Below, piece after piece: positions 1-9,221 of a DNA stretch of 64,000 nt. Under the pieces are notes generated by a model. That model ran no database searches. It saw only the letters and a list, made by a program, of their open reading frames with translations, and had not been told where the DNA came from. Each line of letters begins with the position of its first letter. The first letter of the stretch is position 1. Origin of the DNA: Pedobacter paludis (GTDB taxonomy: Bacteria > Bacteroidota > Bacteroidia > Sphingobacteriales > Sphingobacteriaceae); contig NZ_QGNY01000001.1 in assembly GCF_003173575.1 (NCBI RefSeq), positions 62,001-126,000 on the forward strand. Direction: 5' to 3'. The translations under genes and the position numbers were made by a program.

Positions 1-1802
1 CCATATACGATTTACTTCAAAAGTGGAAATTAAAGGCCGTTTTAGATGGTGAAATTTTAGTGCTTAATGAGAAGGGTGTATCTAATTTTGGCGCATTACA
101 AAACTGGAGGAGTGAAGCAGATGGAGAATTGGTTTTTTACGTATTTGATATCCTTTGGTATGAAGGGAAAAACTTAACGGAAATGCCATTATCAGATCGC
201 CAAGCAATTTTAAACGATGTTTTGCCAAACGATGATGACAGGGTTAGGCTCGGTAAGGTTTTTAAGGCAAGTGGGATAGATTTTTTTGCAGCAGCACAAA
301 AAATGGGGTTGGAAGGAATCATTGCAAAAAAAACCAATAGTACCTATGTTCCAGATCGCAGATCCAAAGACTGGCTTAAAATTAAGGTCCATAAAAGACA
401 AGAAGTTGTAATTGCAGGCTTTACGAAAAATGAAGATACATCTAAATCGTTTAGTTCGCTGTTACTTGGCGTTTACGAAAAAGGAAAATTACAATACGTT
501 GGTAAAGTTGGAACAGGTTTTTCTGATAAAACTCAACGAGAAATGATGAAACAGTTTACACCCCTAATCGTAAACAAAAGCCCCTTTGATGAGATTCCTG
601 ATGTAAATAAACCTTCCAGATTCAGGCCAAATCCTCCTAAAGCAAAGGCTACTTGGCTTAAGCCCGAATTGGTTTGCGAAGTTGCCTTTACCGAAGTTAC
701 GGATGATGGCGTGTTTCGGCATCCTTCATTTCAAGGTATGAGGGAAGATAAAAAAGCTAAAGACGTTGTTCGAGAAGAGGAAAAATCGACCGATGAAATT
801 GTAGAGGATAAAGATAAAAAGGAAAACAAGCACGATAGCGCCATAAGCCCACCAAAAGGTAAAGAACCAAAAACACTACTAAATCCGAAAGACGAAACAC
901 AGGTTAGGAAAATTAAAGGCCACGAACTTAAATTTACCAATTTGAGCAAAATTTACTGGCCTGAAGATAAAGTAACGAAAAGGGATATGTTTAATTACTA
1001 TTATCAAGTTGCCGAATATATTTTACCTTATTTAAAAGATCGTCCACAATCCTTAAATCGTTTTCCAAATGGCATTCATGGCCCAAGCTTTTATCAAAAA
1101 GATGTTAAGGGAAAATCGCCAGACTGGGTTAAAACTTTTCCATATGAGACCGGCGATGGAGAAAAAAAGGAGTATTTAGTGGGAACCGATGAAGCCACCT
1201 TAATGTGGATGGCAAGTTTGGGCTGTATAGAAGTAAACCCTTGGTTTAGCCGGATTCAAAACCCCGATAATCCCGATTATTGTGTAATTGATTTGGATCC
1301 TGATAAAAATACTTTCGATCAGGTAGTGGAGGCAGCACTTGAAGTAAAAAAAGTTTTAGATGCTATAGATGTTCCTTGTTTTTGCAAAACATCGGGTTCT
1401 ACAGGAATGCATATTTACATTCCATTAAATGCAAAATACACCTATGATCAGAGTCAAATGTTTGCCAAAATAGTGGTAAATTTAGTGCATGACCAAATTC
1501 CTGAATATACTTCTTTGGAAAGGATGATTTCTTCTAGAAAAGGAAAAATGTATTTGGATTTTTTGCAAAACAGGCCAGGAGCAACCATTGCAGGTCCATA
1601 TTCCCTAAGACCAAAAGTTGGCGCAACGGTATCTATGCCCTTGCATTGGGATGAGGTAAAAAAAGGTTTGCAAATGAAAGATTTTAATATTTTCAACGCA
1701 ATAAATCGTTTAAAGGTGGAAGGTGACTTATTTAAAGGGGTATTGGGAAAAGGTATTGATTTGAAAAAGGCAATTGGTAAGGCAAAAAGTGTTTTCGGTT
1801 AA
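1..1802 (+). CDS. ligD: ATP-dependent DNA ligase LigD, 3' part (ligase + polymerase domains)
   Basis: The reading frame is already open at base 3, so the gene starts upstream of the window; about 599 residues are visible. The first visible residues include the ligase stretch AVLDGEIL, followed by motif III (FDILWYEGK), motif IV (LEGIIAKK) and motif V (DWLKIK), then an OB fold. A charged Lys/Glu linker (about residues 255-310) leads to an archaeo-eukaryotic primase-like polymerase domain with the metal pair in DLDPDK and the nucleotide-binding SGSTGMHIYIPL. In this family LigD works with Ku in non-homologous end joining, filling and sealing double-strand breaks. Motif I and any N-terminal phosphoesterase lie outside the window; Ku is not in it. 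The GTG at 60 is internal, not the start. Confidence 0.95.
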   Translation, partial: IYDLLQKWKLKAVLDGEILVLNEKGVSNFGALQNWRSEADGELVFYVFDILWYEGKNLTEMPLSDRQAILNDVLPNDDDRVRLGKVFKASGIDFFAAAQKMGLEGIIAKKTNSTYVPDRRSKDWLKIKVHKRQEVVIAGFTKNEDTSKSFSSLLLGVYEKGKLQYVGKVGTGFSDKTQREMMKQFTPLIVNKSPFDEIPDVNKPSRFRPNPPKAKATWLKPELVCEVAFTEVTDDGVFRHPSFQGMREDKKAKDVVREEEKSTDEIVEDKDKKENKHDSAISPPKGKEPKTLLNPKDETQVRKIKGHELKFTNLSKIYWPEDKVTKRDMFNYYYQVAEYILPYLKDRPQSLNRFPNGIHGPSFYQKDVKGKSPDWVKTFPYETGDGEKKEYLVGTDEATLMWMASLGCIEVNPWFSRIQNPDNPDYCVIDLDPDKNTFDQVVEAALEVKKVLDAIDVPCFCKTSGSTGMHIYIPLNAKYTYDQSQMFAKIVVNLVHDQIPEYTSLERMISSRKGKMYLDFLQNRPGATIAGPYSLRPKVGATVSMPLHWDEVKKGLQMKDFNIFNAINRLKVEGDLFKGVLGKGIDLKKAIGKAKSVFG

Positions 1803-1850
1803 GAATTATCAAAGTTGTGATCAATTATTATATTTGAAAAAAATATAAAG

Positions 1851-2147
1851 ATGATATCCCACCACGTTTTATTTTGGCTTAAAGCCGATACCACTGAAGA
1901 TCAAAAAATTGCTTTTTGTAAGAGTTTAGAAACACTTGAAAATATAGAAGTTGTTAAAACATTCCACGTTGGAACACCAGCACCAATTGAGCGAGCAGTT
2001 GTAGATACAAGCTATACCTTTAGCTTAATTTTGTTTTTCGAAGATTTGGCTGCACACGATGTTTATCAGGTTCATCCACTACACAAGGCATTTTTAGATG
2101 AATTTAAAGTGTATTTTGATAAAGTTATTATCTACGATGCCAACTAA
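1851..2147 (+). CDS. Dabb family (stress-responsive alpha/beta barrel) protein
   Basis: A 98-residue cytoplasmic protein beginning MISHHVLFWLK and containing VHPLHKAFLDEF, both typical of the Dabb (dimeric alpha+beta barrel) fold. The length matches the family. Members form homodimeric ferredoxin-like barrels; plant members are stress-induced and some relatives are cyclases, but most bacterial ones have no known substrate. The gene lies 48 bp after ligD on the same strand and ends at a strong bidirectional hairpin, so it may be co-transcribed with ligD. The family call is secure; the reaction is unknown. Confidence 0.85.
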   Translation: MISHHVLFWLKADTTEDQKIAFCKSLETLENIEVVKTFHVGTPAPIERAVVDTSYTFSLILFFEDLAAHDVYQVHPLHKAFLDEFKVYFDKVIIYDAN

Positions 2148-2160
2148 AAACCCTTAAATA

Positions 2161-2196
2161 AAGAAAGCCGAATCATAACTGATTCGGCTTTCTTTT
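2161..2196. terminator. Bidirectional intrinsic terminator
   Basis: A 13-bp perfect stem (GAAAGCCGAATCA, 2163-2175, pairing with 2180-2192) with a TAAC loop. It is flanked by A residues on the left and TTTT on the right, so it can act in both directions. It sits between convergent genes: the Dabb protein (+) and the TonB receptor (-). Confidence 0.85.
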
Positions 2197-2213
2197 GCTA
2201 TCAAAATTCTGAT

Positions 2214-4616
2214 TTAGAATTTGTAAGAAACAGTTGTTACAAATTGACGAGGCGCAATTGGATTTACGCTATAGTTCTCGTGTACAAAATAGTTCAATTC
2301 ATTTGTTAGGTTCGATACCTTAGCTAAAAGAGATAATTTTTTCCAGGTATAACCAGCAGTGAAATCAACTGTTGTAAATGGGGTTAATGGAATTAAACGA
2401 CTCGCCGTTTGAACTTTTGTATCAATATAACCGCCATTACGAGTACCTGTATACAATATAGTTGTGCCTAACTTCAAGCCCTTTACAGCCCCATCCTGGA
2501 AAGTATAAAATATGGTTGCATTTGCTTTGTTTTTGGTTGTGCCGATTAAACGCTGGCCTTCAACCGCACCTGTAGGCAATGTAGAAGTGTATCTGTAAAA
2601 ATTGTAGCTATAACCTGCTAGGAAATTCAAGCCAGGTAAAATTGTTCCGGTTAAATCTAATTCCAGACCATCACTTTTAGTTTCACCTGTAAATTCTTTA
2701 ATCGTTGCGTCGGCGTTTGCAGTTCCATCTGCCTTAAATAATGCCGTTTGGGCAAAGTTGCTGTTCTGAATTCTATATACAGTTACATTTGCTGATAGTT
2801 TTCCATCGAGAAAATCGTTTTTTACACCAGCTTCGTACTGATCAATAATTGATGGTCTCATTGGATTCAAGTAAATATCCGTTCCTGTATTCGAAGTAAA
2901 ATTACTCGCGTAACTTACGTAAATTGAAGTCGTTTTAATCGGTTCGTAGATCAATCCAAATTTAGGAGAATAGGCCTTGTCAATTTTATCCGCAGTTGTA
3001 CTAGGCGTTTTAACTCCAGTGGCTGTAGAAGTTGTAAATATCGAAGGTGTTTTTTGGAATGTCCACCTAACTCCAGCTAAAACTTTAAATTTCTCAGTAA
3101 TGCTAACTAAATCCTGTACAAATGCACCCATTCTAAAAATTGGAGAAAATGTTGAAGAGGTTGAAGTTGCGATAGGTTCAATTCCTGAACCATAATATGT
3201 AGATGGATCTAACAAATTAACACTTCCATAATTGAAGGTGGCAGCACCATTATAAGTCCAGTTTCCCAAAGTTGTAGTTCTAGATTGATCAGCATCAATA
3301 CCTACCAATACCGTGTGGCCAATGCTTCCGGTTTTAAACTTTCCATTTAAGTTTATTTGTTCATTATAGGTAAACTCTTTGGTTTTTGAACGAGTTACGT
3401 TACGAAGTGCTATTGCGTTTGCTGCAGCAAAAGGACGTTCGGCACTAAAGTAATTTCTGTTATAGGCTTGACCAGAAGCAATAACATTCAACTTCCAGTT
3501 TTCATTAAACTTATGGTTAAAGCTTAGTTGTGTAGTCGATGTATTGGTTTTGTTATAAGCCCAAGGAGCATTTACGTACGAATTTATTCCTATATCAGGT
3601 ATCGAATTTGCAATTGTACCAATACCGAAATCAGGAGTGAAATCACTTTTTAAATAATCTCCTTGTAATAGGAAATCGGTATTTTCATTAATTTTATATA
3701 GCAACGATGGGTTGATGTAAAGTCTTTCAGATTTAACTTGATCTCTAAAACTTCCTGCATTTTCGTATGTTCCAATAACCCTGAAAGCAAGTTTTTTTGA
3801 AATAGGACCATATAAATCTAAGGTTGGTTTATATAAATCATAACTGCCAACTCTCATAGATACTTCGCCACCATATTCAAACTTAGGTTTTTTGGTCACC
3901 ATGTTAATAACTGCACCGCCGGTAACACCACCATATAATAACGCTGCACTACCTTTTAAAACTTCAACAGATTCTAGTGTGCTCACCTCTGGCATTCCTC
4001 CTGTACTTGTGCGGGCACCATTTTTGAAAACGTTATTGCCTCCAAGACTATAACCTCTGGCAACAAATGTTTCGCCACTTACCGATCCACGGTTTTCTGA
4101 ATATGCAACACCGTTAACGTTTGCCAACACATCACTCAAACGCAAAGCTTGCTGGTCGGTAATAATTTGATTGTTTATCACCTGTACAGATTGAGGCAAA
4201 TCTTTTGGTGCTATTGCAATTTTGCCCAAATTTACCGGTTTTTTGTTGGGTGTTCTATAACCATTAACTGCAACCTCATCTAACTGAGAGGAAGATTCGG
4301 CAGTTGTAAAGGCAACTTCTGAAACTTGATTTGCCGTAACTGTGATTTGTTTTTCTTGAACAGATACACCAACGGCGGAAATTTTAATGGTATAAGACCC
4401 AGGATTTACATTTTTAATTAAAAAGTTTCCTTTTTCGTCTGTCTGGGTTGTCTTTGATGTGTTTTTTAAACCAACACTAACGAATGAGGCGGGATTACCA
4501 TCACTTGTTTTGATTGTTCCGGAAACTGAACCGTTTTTACTTTGCCCCTGTACATTTCCAACAAAAAGGAAAATAAGCACCACGAAATTAAAGAATAGGG
4601 TAATTTTTTTATACAT
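2214..4616 (-). CDS. TonB-dependent siderophore receptor
   Basis: Outer-membrane receptor of about 800 residues. From the chosen ATG (4616, MYKKITLFF) it has a signal peptide ending near VQGQ. A carboxypeptidase-regulatory-like domain (about residues 30-115) follows, then a plug with the siderophore-receptor pattern PKDLPQSVQVIN, LANVNGVAYSEN and LKGSAALLYGG, and a 22-strand-type barrel ending in the aromatic SYKF. Family members import ferric siderophores using TonB energy. An in-frame ATG ten codons upstream would put charged residues before the signal peptide, so the downstream start is preferred. An AT-rich palindrome upstream could be an iron-responsive site. The siderophore cannot be deduced. 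Confidence 0.9.
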   Translation of the reverse strand: MYKKITLFFNFVVLIFLFVGNVQGQSKNGSVSGTIKTSDGNPASFVSVGLKNTSKTTQTDEKGNFLIKNVNPGSYTIKISAVGVSVQEKQITVTANQVSEVAFTTAESSSQLDEVAVNGYRTPNKKPVNLGKIAIAPKDLPQSVQVINNQIITDQQALRLSDVLANVNGVAYSENRGSVSGETFVARGYSLGGNNVFKNGARTSTGGMPEVSTLESVEVLKGSAALLYGGVTGGAVINMVTKKPKFEYGGEVSMRVGSYDLYKPTLDLYGPISKKLAFRVIGTYENAGSFRDQVKSERLYINPSLLYKINENTDFLLQGDYLKSDFTPDFGIGTIANSIPDIGINSYVNAPWAYNKTNTSTTQLSFNHKFNENWKLNVIASGQAYNRNYFSAERPFAAANAIALRNVTRSKTKEFTYNEQINLNGKFKTGSIGHTVLVGIDADQSRTTTLGNWTYNGAATFNYGSVNLLDPSTYYGSGIEPIATSTSSTFSPIFRMGAFVQDLVSITEKFKVLAGVRWTFQKTPSIFTTSTATGVKTPSTTADKIDKAYSPKFGLIYEPIKTTSIYVSYASNFTSNTGTDIYLNPMRPSIIDQYEAGVKNDFLDGKLSANVTVYRIQNSNFAQTALFKADGTANADATIKEFTGETKSDGLELDLTGTILPGLNFLAGYSYNFYRYTSTLPTGAVEGQRLIGTTKNKANATIFYTFQDGAVKGLKLGTTILYTGTRNGGYIDTKVQTASRLIPLTPFTTVDFTAGYTWKKLSLLAKVSNLTNELNYFVHENYSVNPIAPRQFVTTVSYKF

Positions 4617-4684
4617 CTTATTTAGATTAATTCTTAGTTGGCGCAAAGGAAGTAATTCTGCTTCAGTAAAGCAAATTATTTTTA

Positions 4685-4699
4685 ATTATTCTAAATAAT
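4685..4699. promoter_or_regulatory. Candidate Fur-like palindrome
   Basis: The perfect 15-bp inverted repeat ATTATT-CTA-AATAAT lies about 70 bp upstream of the siderophore-receptor start, in the divergent gap shared with the DUF3095 gene. Position and AT-rich shape resemble Fur-type boxes, but AT-rich palindromes also arise by chance in this genome. Confidence 0.35.
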
Positions 4700-4779
4700 A
4701 ATAAATATCAGATTTGTTTCCTCTTGAATACACATTCTATTGGTTTACGTATATTAGATTAAACAACAGAATTTAACCT

Positions 4780-5946
4780 ATGTCGTCAAACAGTGATTCG
4801 CATTTTTATTCTAATCTCCCCACAAATAAAATGTCGCTTAGCAAACTTTTGTTAGAGAATAAGTTGTTTGAAAATATCCCAGATGATTGGTTTGTTGTCA
4901 TTACTGATATTAAAAGTTCGACCAATGCAGTATTGGCAGGATTGCATGAAAACGTTAATCTCATCGCTACAGGAAGCATTGTAACGTTATTAAATATTGC
5001 CTTTAAAGCCAATATTTCTGTGCCTTTTTTCTTTGGTGGAGATGGTGCTACTTTTATAATTCCACCTTCTATTGTCGATTCAGCGATGAGCGCCTTATCA
5101 TTATATCGGGTAAATACACTTACCAATTTTAATTTAGAATTGCGCACCGGAATTATCTCAGTGAAAGAAATTTATGAAGATGGCCACCAATTAAAAATTT
5201 GCAAGTTTAGCAGTACCGAAAATTTTTCTATCCCCATTGTTTTGGGAAACGGCTTAAATTATGCTGAAAAAATTATAAAGGGAGATGATTATTTAGCTAC
5301 AGATCCCGATACCGAAAATCAGGAACTGGATTTAAGTGGAATGCAATGTAGGTGGGATAAAATAGCACCACCAGAATACAGTGAAGAAGTGGTTAGCTTA
5401 ATTGTAATTGCGCAAGATTGTAATAAACAAGCGCAAGTTTTTAGCAAGGTAATTAATCACATGGATAAGATTTATGGCTTACCCGAAAAACGACAACCGA
5501 TTTCGATTCCAAAACTTATTTTTAAAACAAGCTTTAATAATTTAGGAAAGGAGATGAAGAGCAGGATTGGAAAAATTAATTTTTTAGAACTGGTAAAGAG
5601 TTGGTTTATAAATCTTTACGGATACATTTATTTTCGGACAGATAGCGGCAAAAATTACCTTAAAAAATTAGTCGAAATGTCTGATACCCTAGTTATAGAC
5701 GGTCGTATAAACACCATCATTACGGGTACAGAAAAGCAAAGAAACTTATTGCAGGAAGCATTAGACCATATGGAAAGCAATAAGGATATTTTATATGCGC
5801 TATTTGTGAGTAAAGAATCTGTAATGTCTTGTTATGTGCGTGATTTGGAGGATGATCACATTCATTTTGTAGATGGATCAGAAGGTGGATATACAAAAGC
5901 AGCCGGAATATTAAAGCAAAAACTCAAAAAAATAGGCTCAATTTAA
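4780..5946 (+). CDS. DUF3095 family, class III cyclase-like protein
   Basis: A 388-residue soluble protein matching DUF3095. Near residue 43 it reads FVVITDIKSSTNAV, and near residue 90 FFFGGDGATFIIP. These resemble the two metal-binding aspartate segments of class III nucleotide cyclases (D-hydrophobic-x-x-S/F-T and GGD/GD-x-x-x). The C-terminal half carries a separate alpha/beta region ending in HIHFVDGSEGGYTKAAG. No characterised member is known to me, so cyclase activity is inferred from these motifs; substrate-specifying residues were not identified. It precedes a PAS histidine kinase by 102 bp on the same strand, which is compatible with a signalling role. Confidence 0.75.
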   Translation: MSSNSDSHFYSNLPTNKMSLSKLLLENKLFENIPDDWFVVITDIKSSTNAVLAGLHENVNLIATGSIVTLLNIAFKANISVPFFFGGDGATFIIPPSIVDSAMSALSLYRVNTLTNFNLELRTGIISVKEIYEDGHQLKICKFSSTENFSIPIVLGNGLNYAEKIIKGDDYLATDPDTENQELDLSGMQCRWDKIAPPEYSEEVVSLIVIAQDCNKQAQVFSKVINHMDKIYGLPEKRQPISIPKLIFKTSFNNLGKEMKSRIGKINFLELVKSWFINLYGYIYFRTDSGKNYLKKLVEMSDTLVIDGRINTIITGTEKQRNLLQEALDHMESNKDILYALFVSKESVMSCYVRDLEDDHIHFVDGSEGGYTKAAGILKQKLKKIGSI

Positions 5947-6048
5947 TTGCGCTAAAACTTTCGTTTTCAAAATCAAAACATTTCGAGGCTTTGGGTGTAG
6001 TTTACAGTACCGAATAGTACGCAACGGTAAATAAGCTAAAATCATTTA

Positions 6049-8073
6049 ATGAACACCGAAAGCCGAAAACTTAGTAACGACCAACTTTTGCAAGTTCTTG
6101 CACTTTCGAAAGATGCAACGGCAATTTATACTTCGGAAAACATTGTTATAGAGATGGCTAATGATGCCATGATCAGTTTTTGGGGGAAGGATAGAACAAT
6201 CATCGGTCGTCCGTTGGAAGAAGCTGTTCCCGAACTTAAAGGTCAGCCTTTTATCGGGATGTTAAAGAAAGTTCTTCAAACCGGAATTACAGACTCGGGA
6301 GAGGCCGTTCCTGCCGAAACCATGATAAATGGTGAACTTAAAATTTCTTATTACAGTTACGAATACCGAGCAATAAAAGATGAAACTGGTACGCCCTATT
6401 GCATATTGCATACCGCATCAGACGTTACAGAAAAAGTACTTGGTCAGCAAGCGATAGAACTAGCTTTGTTTCAAAAAGAAGCTCTAGAACGAGAGCAAAG
6501 TTTAAATGAAGAACTGCAAGAAGCTAACTTTACGCTCGAGCATCTAAATCAAAAACTCAGCTTATCTCAAGAAAATCTAAGTCAATTAAATACAGAACTC
6601 GAATCCAGAGTTCAAAAAAGAACTTTAGAGCTCGTAAACAGTGAGGCCAGAATTAGATATATGCTGGCAGATGCTCCAATCGCTATTGCTGTTTTTTCGG
6701 GAAAGGAATTGTTAATCGAATCTGCAAATAAAAAAGTTTTAGAAGCTTGGGGCAAAACCGATTCAATTATTGGAAAAACATTGGTAGAAGCGGTTCCAGA
6801 ACTTGTAGGGCAGGAATTTATTGATATTTTAAATCAGGTTTATTTAACCGGAGAAGCTTATTACGGAAATGAAATAAAGGCGCTGATCGAAAAAAACGGT
6901 AAAGTTGAGGAGGTCTATTCCAACTTTATTTATCAGCCTTTAAGAAATCAAGCCGGTTTTGTGAACAGCATTATGTTATCTGCTATTGTAATCACAGAGC
7001 AGGTAAATTCAAGAAAAACCGTTGAGCGTGCCGAAGAAATGCTTCAACTAGCTTTGGAAGCTGGGAATATCGGAACTTGGAAATTAAACACTACGACCAA
7101 TAAATTAAAAATGTCACCCATATTAAAACAGATATATGGGCTTAATTTGGATGATGAATACGATTTTGAAACAAACTTAAATTTGGTAACAGAAAATTAT
7201 CGGGAAAAAGTATCAAAACAAATTAATGAAACCATTCAAAGTTTGGGGCACTGTGATATGTCTTACACCGTAAAGCGACTAAGCGATGGTCAGATTATCT
7301 GGGTTCGATCTTTTGGTAAAATGGTGAAAGACGAGAACGGCATCATAAATACACTTTCTGGCGTTGTAATGGATATTACCGAGCAAAAACAGGATGAGCA
7401 GCGCAAAAATGATTTTATAAGCATGGTTAGTCACGAACTTAAAACGCCTATAACTTCTATGAGCGCTTACACTCAACTTTTGCAAACCAAAAGTAGAAAT
7501 GGTACAGATGAATTTACATCGATTACGTTAGATAAAATTCAGAAGCAGATTCGTAAAATGAGTACGATGATTAATAGCTTTTTAAATGTTTCAAGATTAG
7601 AATCAGGTAAAATTCATCTGATAAAAACCAATTTTGATTTAGAAGAATTGCTAAAGGATGTTGTAGATGAAAGTAGACTTACCGATTCTGTTTATATAAT
7701 AAATTTTGAATGCTGTGATGCTAAAATTATTCATGCTGATAGAGACAAAATTGGAGCGGTCATCTCTAACCTAATGAGTAATGCCATAAAATATTCTGAA
7801 AAAGGTAAAACAATAAACGTTCAATCTGAAGTTATTGGCAATTTGGCCCATGTAAGTATTGAGGATGAGGGAATTGGTATAGAAGAGCAACACCTCGATA
7901 AGCTTTTCGATCGCTATTATAGAATTAATAATAATCAAACTAAAACCATTTCTGGATTTGGAATTGGTTTGTACCTCAGCGCCGAAATTGTTAGAAGGCA
8001 CCAAGGAGAAATTTGGGCTGAGAGTATTTATGGAAAGGGCTCCAAATTTCATTTTACAATTCCGTTAGTTTAG
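6049..8073 (+). CDS. PAS-domain sensor histidine kinase
   Basis: A 674-residue cytoplasmic-looking kinase with no transmembrane segment. It has an N-terminal PAS (about residues 12-135), a coiled coil (about 140-195), a second PAS (about 200-325) and a third PAS/PAC with flavin- or haem-type topology (about 330-450). HisKA has the H box SMVSHELKTPITS (phospho-acceptor H462). HATPase_c follows with the N box SNLMSNAIKYSEKG, the G1 box DEGIG and the G2 box GFGIGLYLS. No response regulator is adjacent, so it is an orphan kinase. The two first PAS domains share the phrase IGxxLxEAVPEL, suggesting internal duplication. The ligand is unknown. Confidence 0.92.
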   Translation: MNTESRKLSNDQLLQVLALSKDATAIYTSENIVIEMANDAMISFWGKDRTIIGRPLEEAVPELKGQPFIGMLKKVLQTGITDSGEAVPAETMINGELKISYYSYEYRAIKDETGTPYCILHTASDVTEKVLGQQAIELALFQKEALEREQSLNEELQEANFTLEHLNQKLSLSQENLSQLNTELESRVQKRTLELVNSEARIRYMLADAPIAIAVFSGKELLIESANKKVLEAWGKTDSIIGKTLVEAVPELVGQEFIDILNQVYLTGEAYYGNEIKALIEKNGKVEEVYSNFIYQPLRNQAGFVNSIMLSAIVITEQVNSRKTVERAEEMLQLALEAGNIGTWKLNTTTNKLKMSPILKQIYGLNLDDEYDFETNLNLVTENYREKVSKQINETIQSLGHCDMSYTVKRLSDGQIIWVRSFGKMVKDENGIINTLSGVVMDITEQKQDEQRKNDFISMVSHELKTPITSMSAYTQLLQTKSRNGTDEFTSITLDKIQKQIRKMSTMINSFLNVSRLESGKIHLIKTNFDLEELLKDVVDESRLTDSVYIINFECCDAKIIHADRDKIGAVISNLMSNAIKYSEKGKTINVQSEVIGNLAHVSIEDEGIGIEEQHLDKLFDRYYRINNNQTKTISGFGIGLYLSAEIVRRHQGEIWAESIYGKGSKFHFTIPLV

Positions 8074-8089
8074 CCTCTTTTGCTCTTTC

Positions 8090-8113
8090 AATGAAATGTC
8101 TTCGCATTTCATT
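8090..8113. terminator. Terminator-like hairpin after the PAS kinase
   Basis: The 9-bp stem AATGAAATG/CATTTCATT encloses a six-base loop containing TTCG, 17 bp after the kinase stop codon. The following T-run is broken, so termination is plausible rather than certain. Confidence 0.4.
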
Positions 8114-8245
8114 TATATTCTTTAACACAATTTTTTGTTGCCATTTGTTGTTTTGCTAAAACAATTAATCTTTTATGAGGAAGGTAAAGAATACGTTTTT
8201 CCTCATTTTGATTAATTGATTATGCACGATATAAATTTAAAAAAT

Positions 8246-9175
8246 ATGAAAGCAATACGAATTCATGATTTTGGAGGTCCGGAAGTTTTATCTATTGATG
8301 ATATAGAAATTCCTAAACCGGCATCAGACGAGGTACTTATAAAAGTTTTTGCAACCAGTGTAAACCCGGTAGATTGGAAAATAAGAGAAGGACAGCGGAA
8401 AGAAAAATTTCCATCTAAACTTCCACTAACATTAGGTTGGGACGTATCTGGAACCATTGAAACACTTGGGGATTCTGTTAAAAATTTTAAAGTTGGAGAT
8501 GAAGTTTACGGTCGGCCAGATCCTACCAGAAATGGTGCTTATGCAGAATATATTGTTGTAAAGGCCAATCAAATAAACTTAAAGCCTAATAGTATCGGAC
8601 ATAGCGAAGCCGCAGCTGTGCCATTAGCTGGCTTAACTGCTTGGCAAGGTTTATTTGACCACGGTTTGCTTAAAGATGGACAAAAAGTATTAATCCATGC
8701 AGCGGCTGGCGGTGTTGGAAGTTTTGCCGTACAGTTTGCGAAGGCCAAAGGTGCTTATGTAATTGGAACTGCTTCAAGCTACAATTTAGATTTTATTAAA
8801 AAATTAGGCGCAGACGAAGCAATTGATTATGCAATGGAAGATTTTGAAACGCTATTAAAAGATATTGACTTAGTTTTTGATACCATAGGTGGAGAAACTC
8901 AACAAAAATCTATATCTATATTAAAAAAAGGCGGAAGAATAATTACTACGCTGATGCCAGAGTTCCAAGAAGAAGCAAAAGCTAAAGGAGTTCATATAGA
9001 AGGTTTTACTGCAAAATCCATCCCAGCACAGTTAGCAGAAATTGCAAAGTTAATCGATAATGGAAAAGTTAAACCCATAATTGAAAAGGTGCTTCCTTTC
9101 ACTCAGGCAAGAAGCGCACATATAGAAAGTGAAAAGGGGCATACGAGGGGTAAAATTGTTCTCCAAATAATATAA
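8246..9175 (+). CDS. NADP-dependent quinone oxidoreductase / zinc-free alcohol dehydrogenase family
   Basis: Medium-chain dehydrogenase/reductase of 309 residues from the preferred ATG (MKAIRIHDFGGPEVL). It has a GroES-like N-terminal domain and a Rossmann domain with the NADPH-binding HAAAGGVGSFAVQFAK. Catalytic zinc ligands are absent, placing it with zeta-crystallin/QOR-like reductases that reduce quinones or enones. In-frame starts at 8216 (TTG) and 8222 (ATG) would add a non-conserved leader, so the ATG at 8246 is chosen because it matches the family N-terminus. It appears monocistronic and ends at an inverted repeat shared with the convergent CDF gene. The substrate is unknown. Confidence 0.88.
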   Translation: MKAIRIHDFGGPEVLSIDDIEIPKPASDEVLIKVFATSVNPVDWKIREGQRKEKFPSKLPLTLGWDVSGTIETLGDSVKNFKVGDEVYGRPDPTRNGAYAEYIVVKANQINLKPNSIGHSEAAAVPLAGLTAWQGLFDHGLLKDGQKVLIHAAAGGVGSFAVQFAKAKGAYVIGTASSYNLDFIKKLGADEAIDYAMEDFETLLKDIDLVFDTIGGETQQKSISILKKGGRIITTLMPEFQEEAKAKGVHIEGFTAKSIPAQLAEIAKLIDNGKVKPIIEKVLPFTQARSAHIESEKGHTRGKIVLQII

Positions 9176-9184
9176 ATAACAGTT

Positions 9185-9221
9185 TGATAAATAAGGTGCG
9201 GGTTTAGCATCTTATTTATCA
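9185..9221. terminator. Bidirectional hairpin between convergent genes
   Basis: The 11-bp inverted repeat TGATAAATAAG/CTTATTTATCA has an inner TGC/GCA extension. The right arm overlaps the stop codon of the CDF transporter. It probably terminates both converging transcripts, though the T-tract is poor. Confidence 0.5.
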
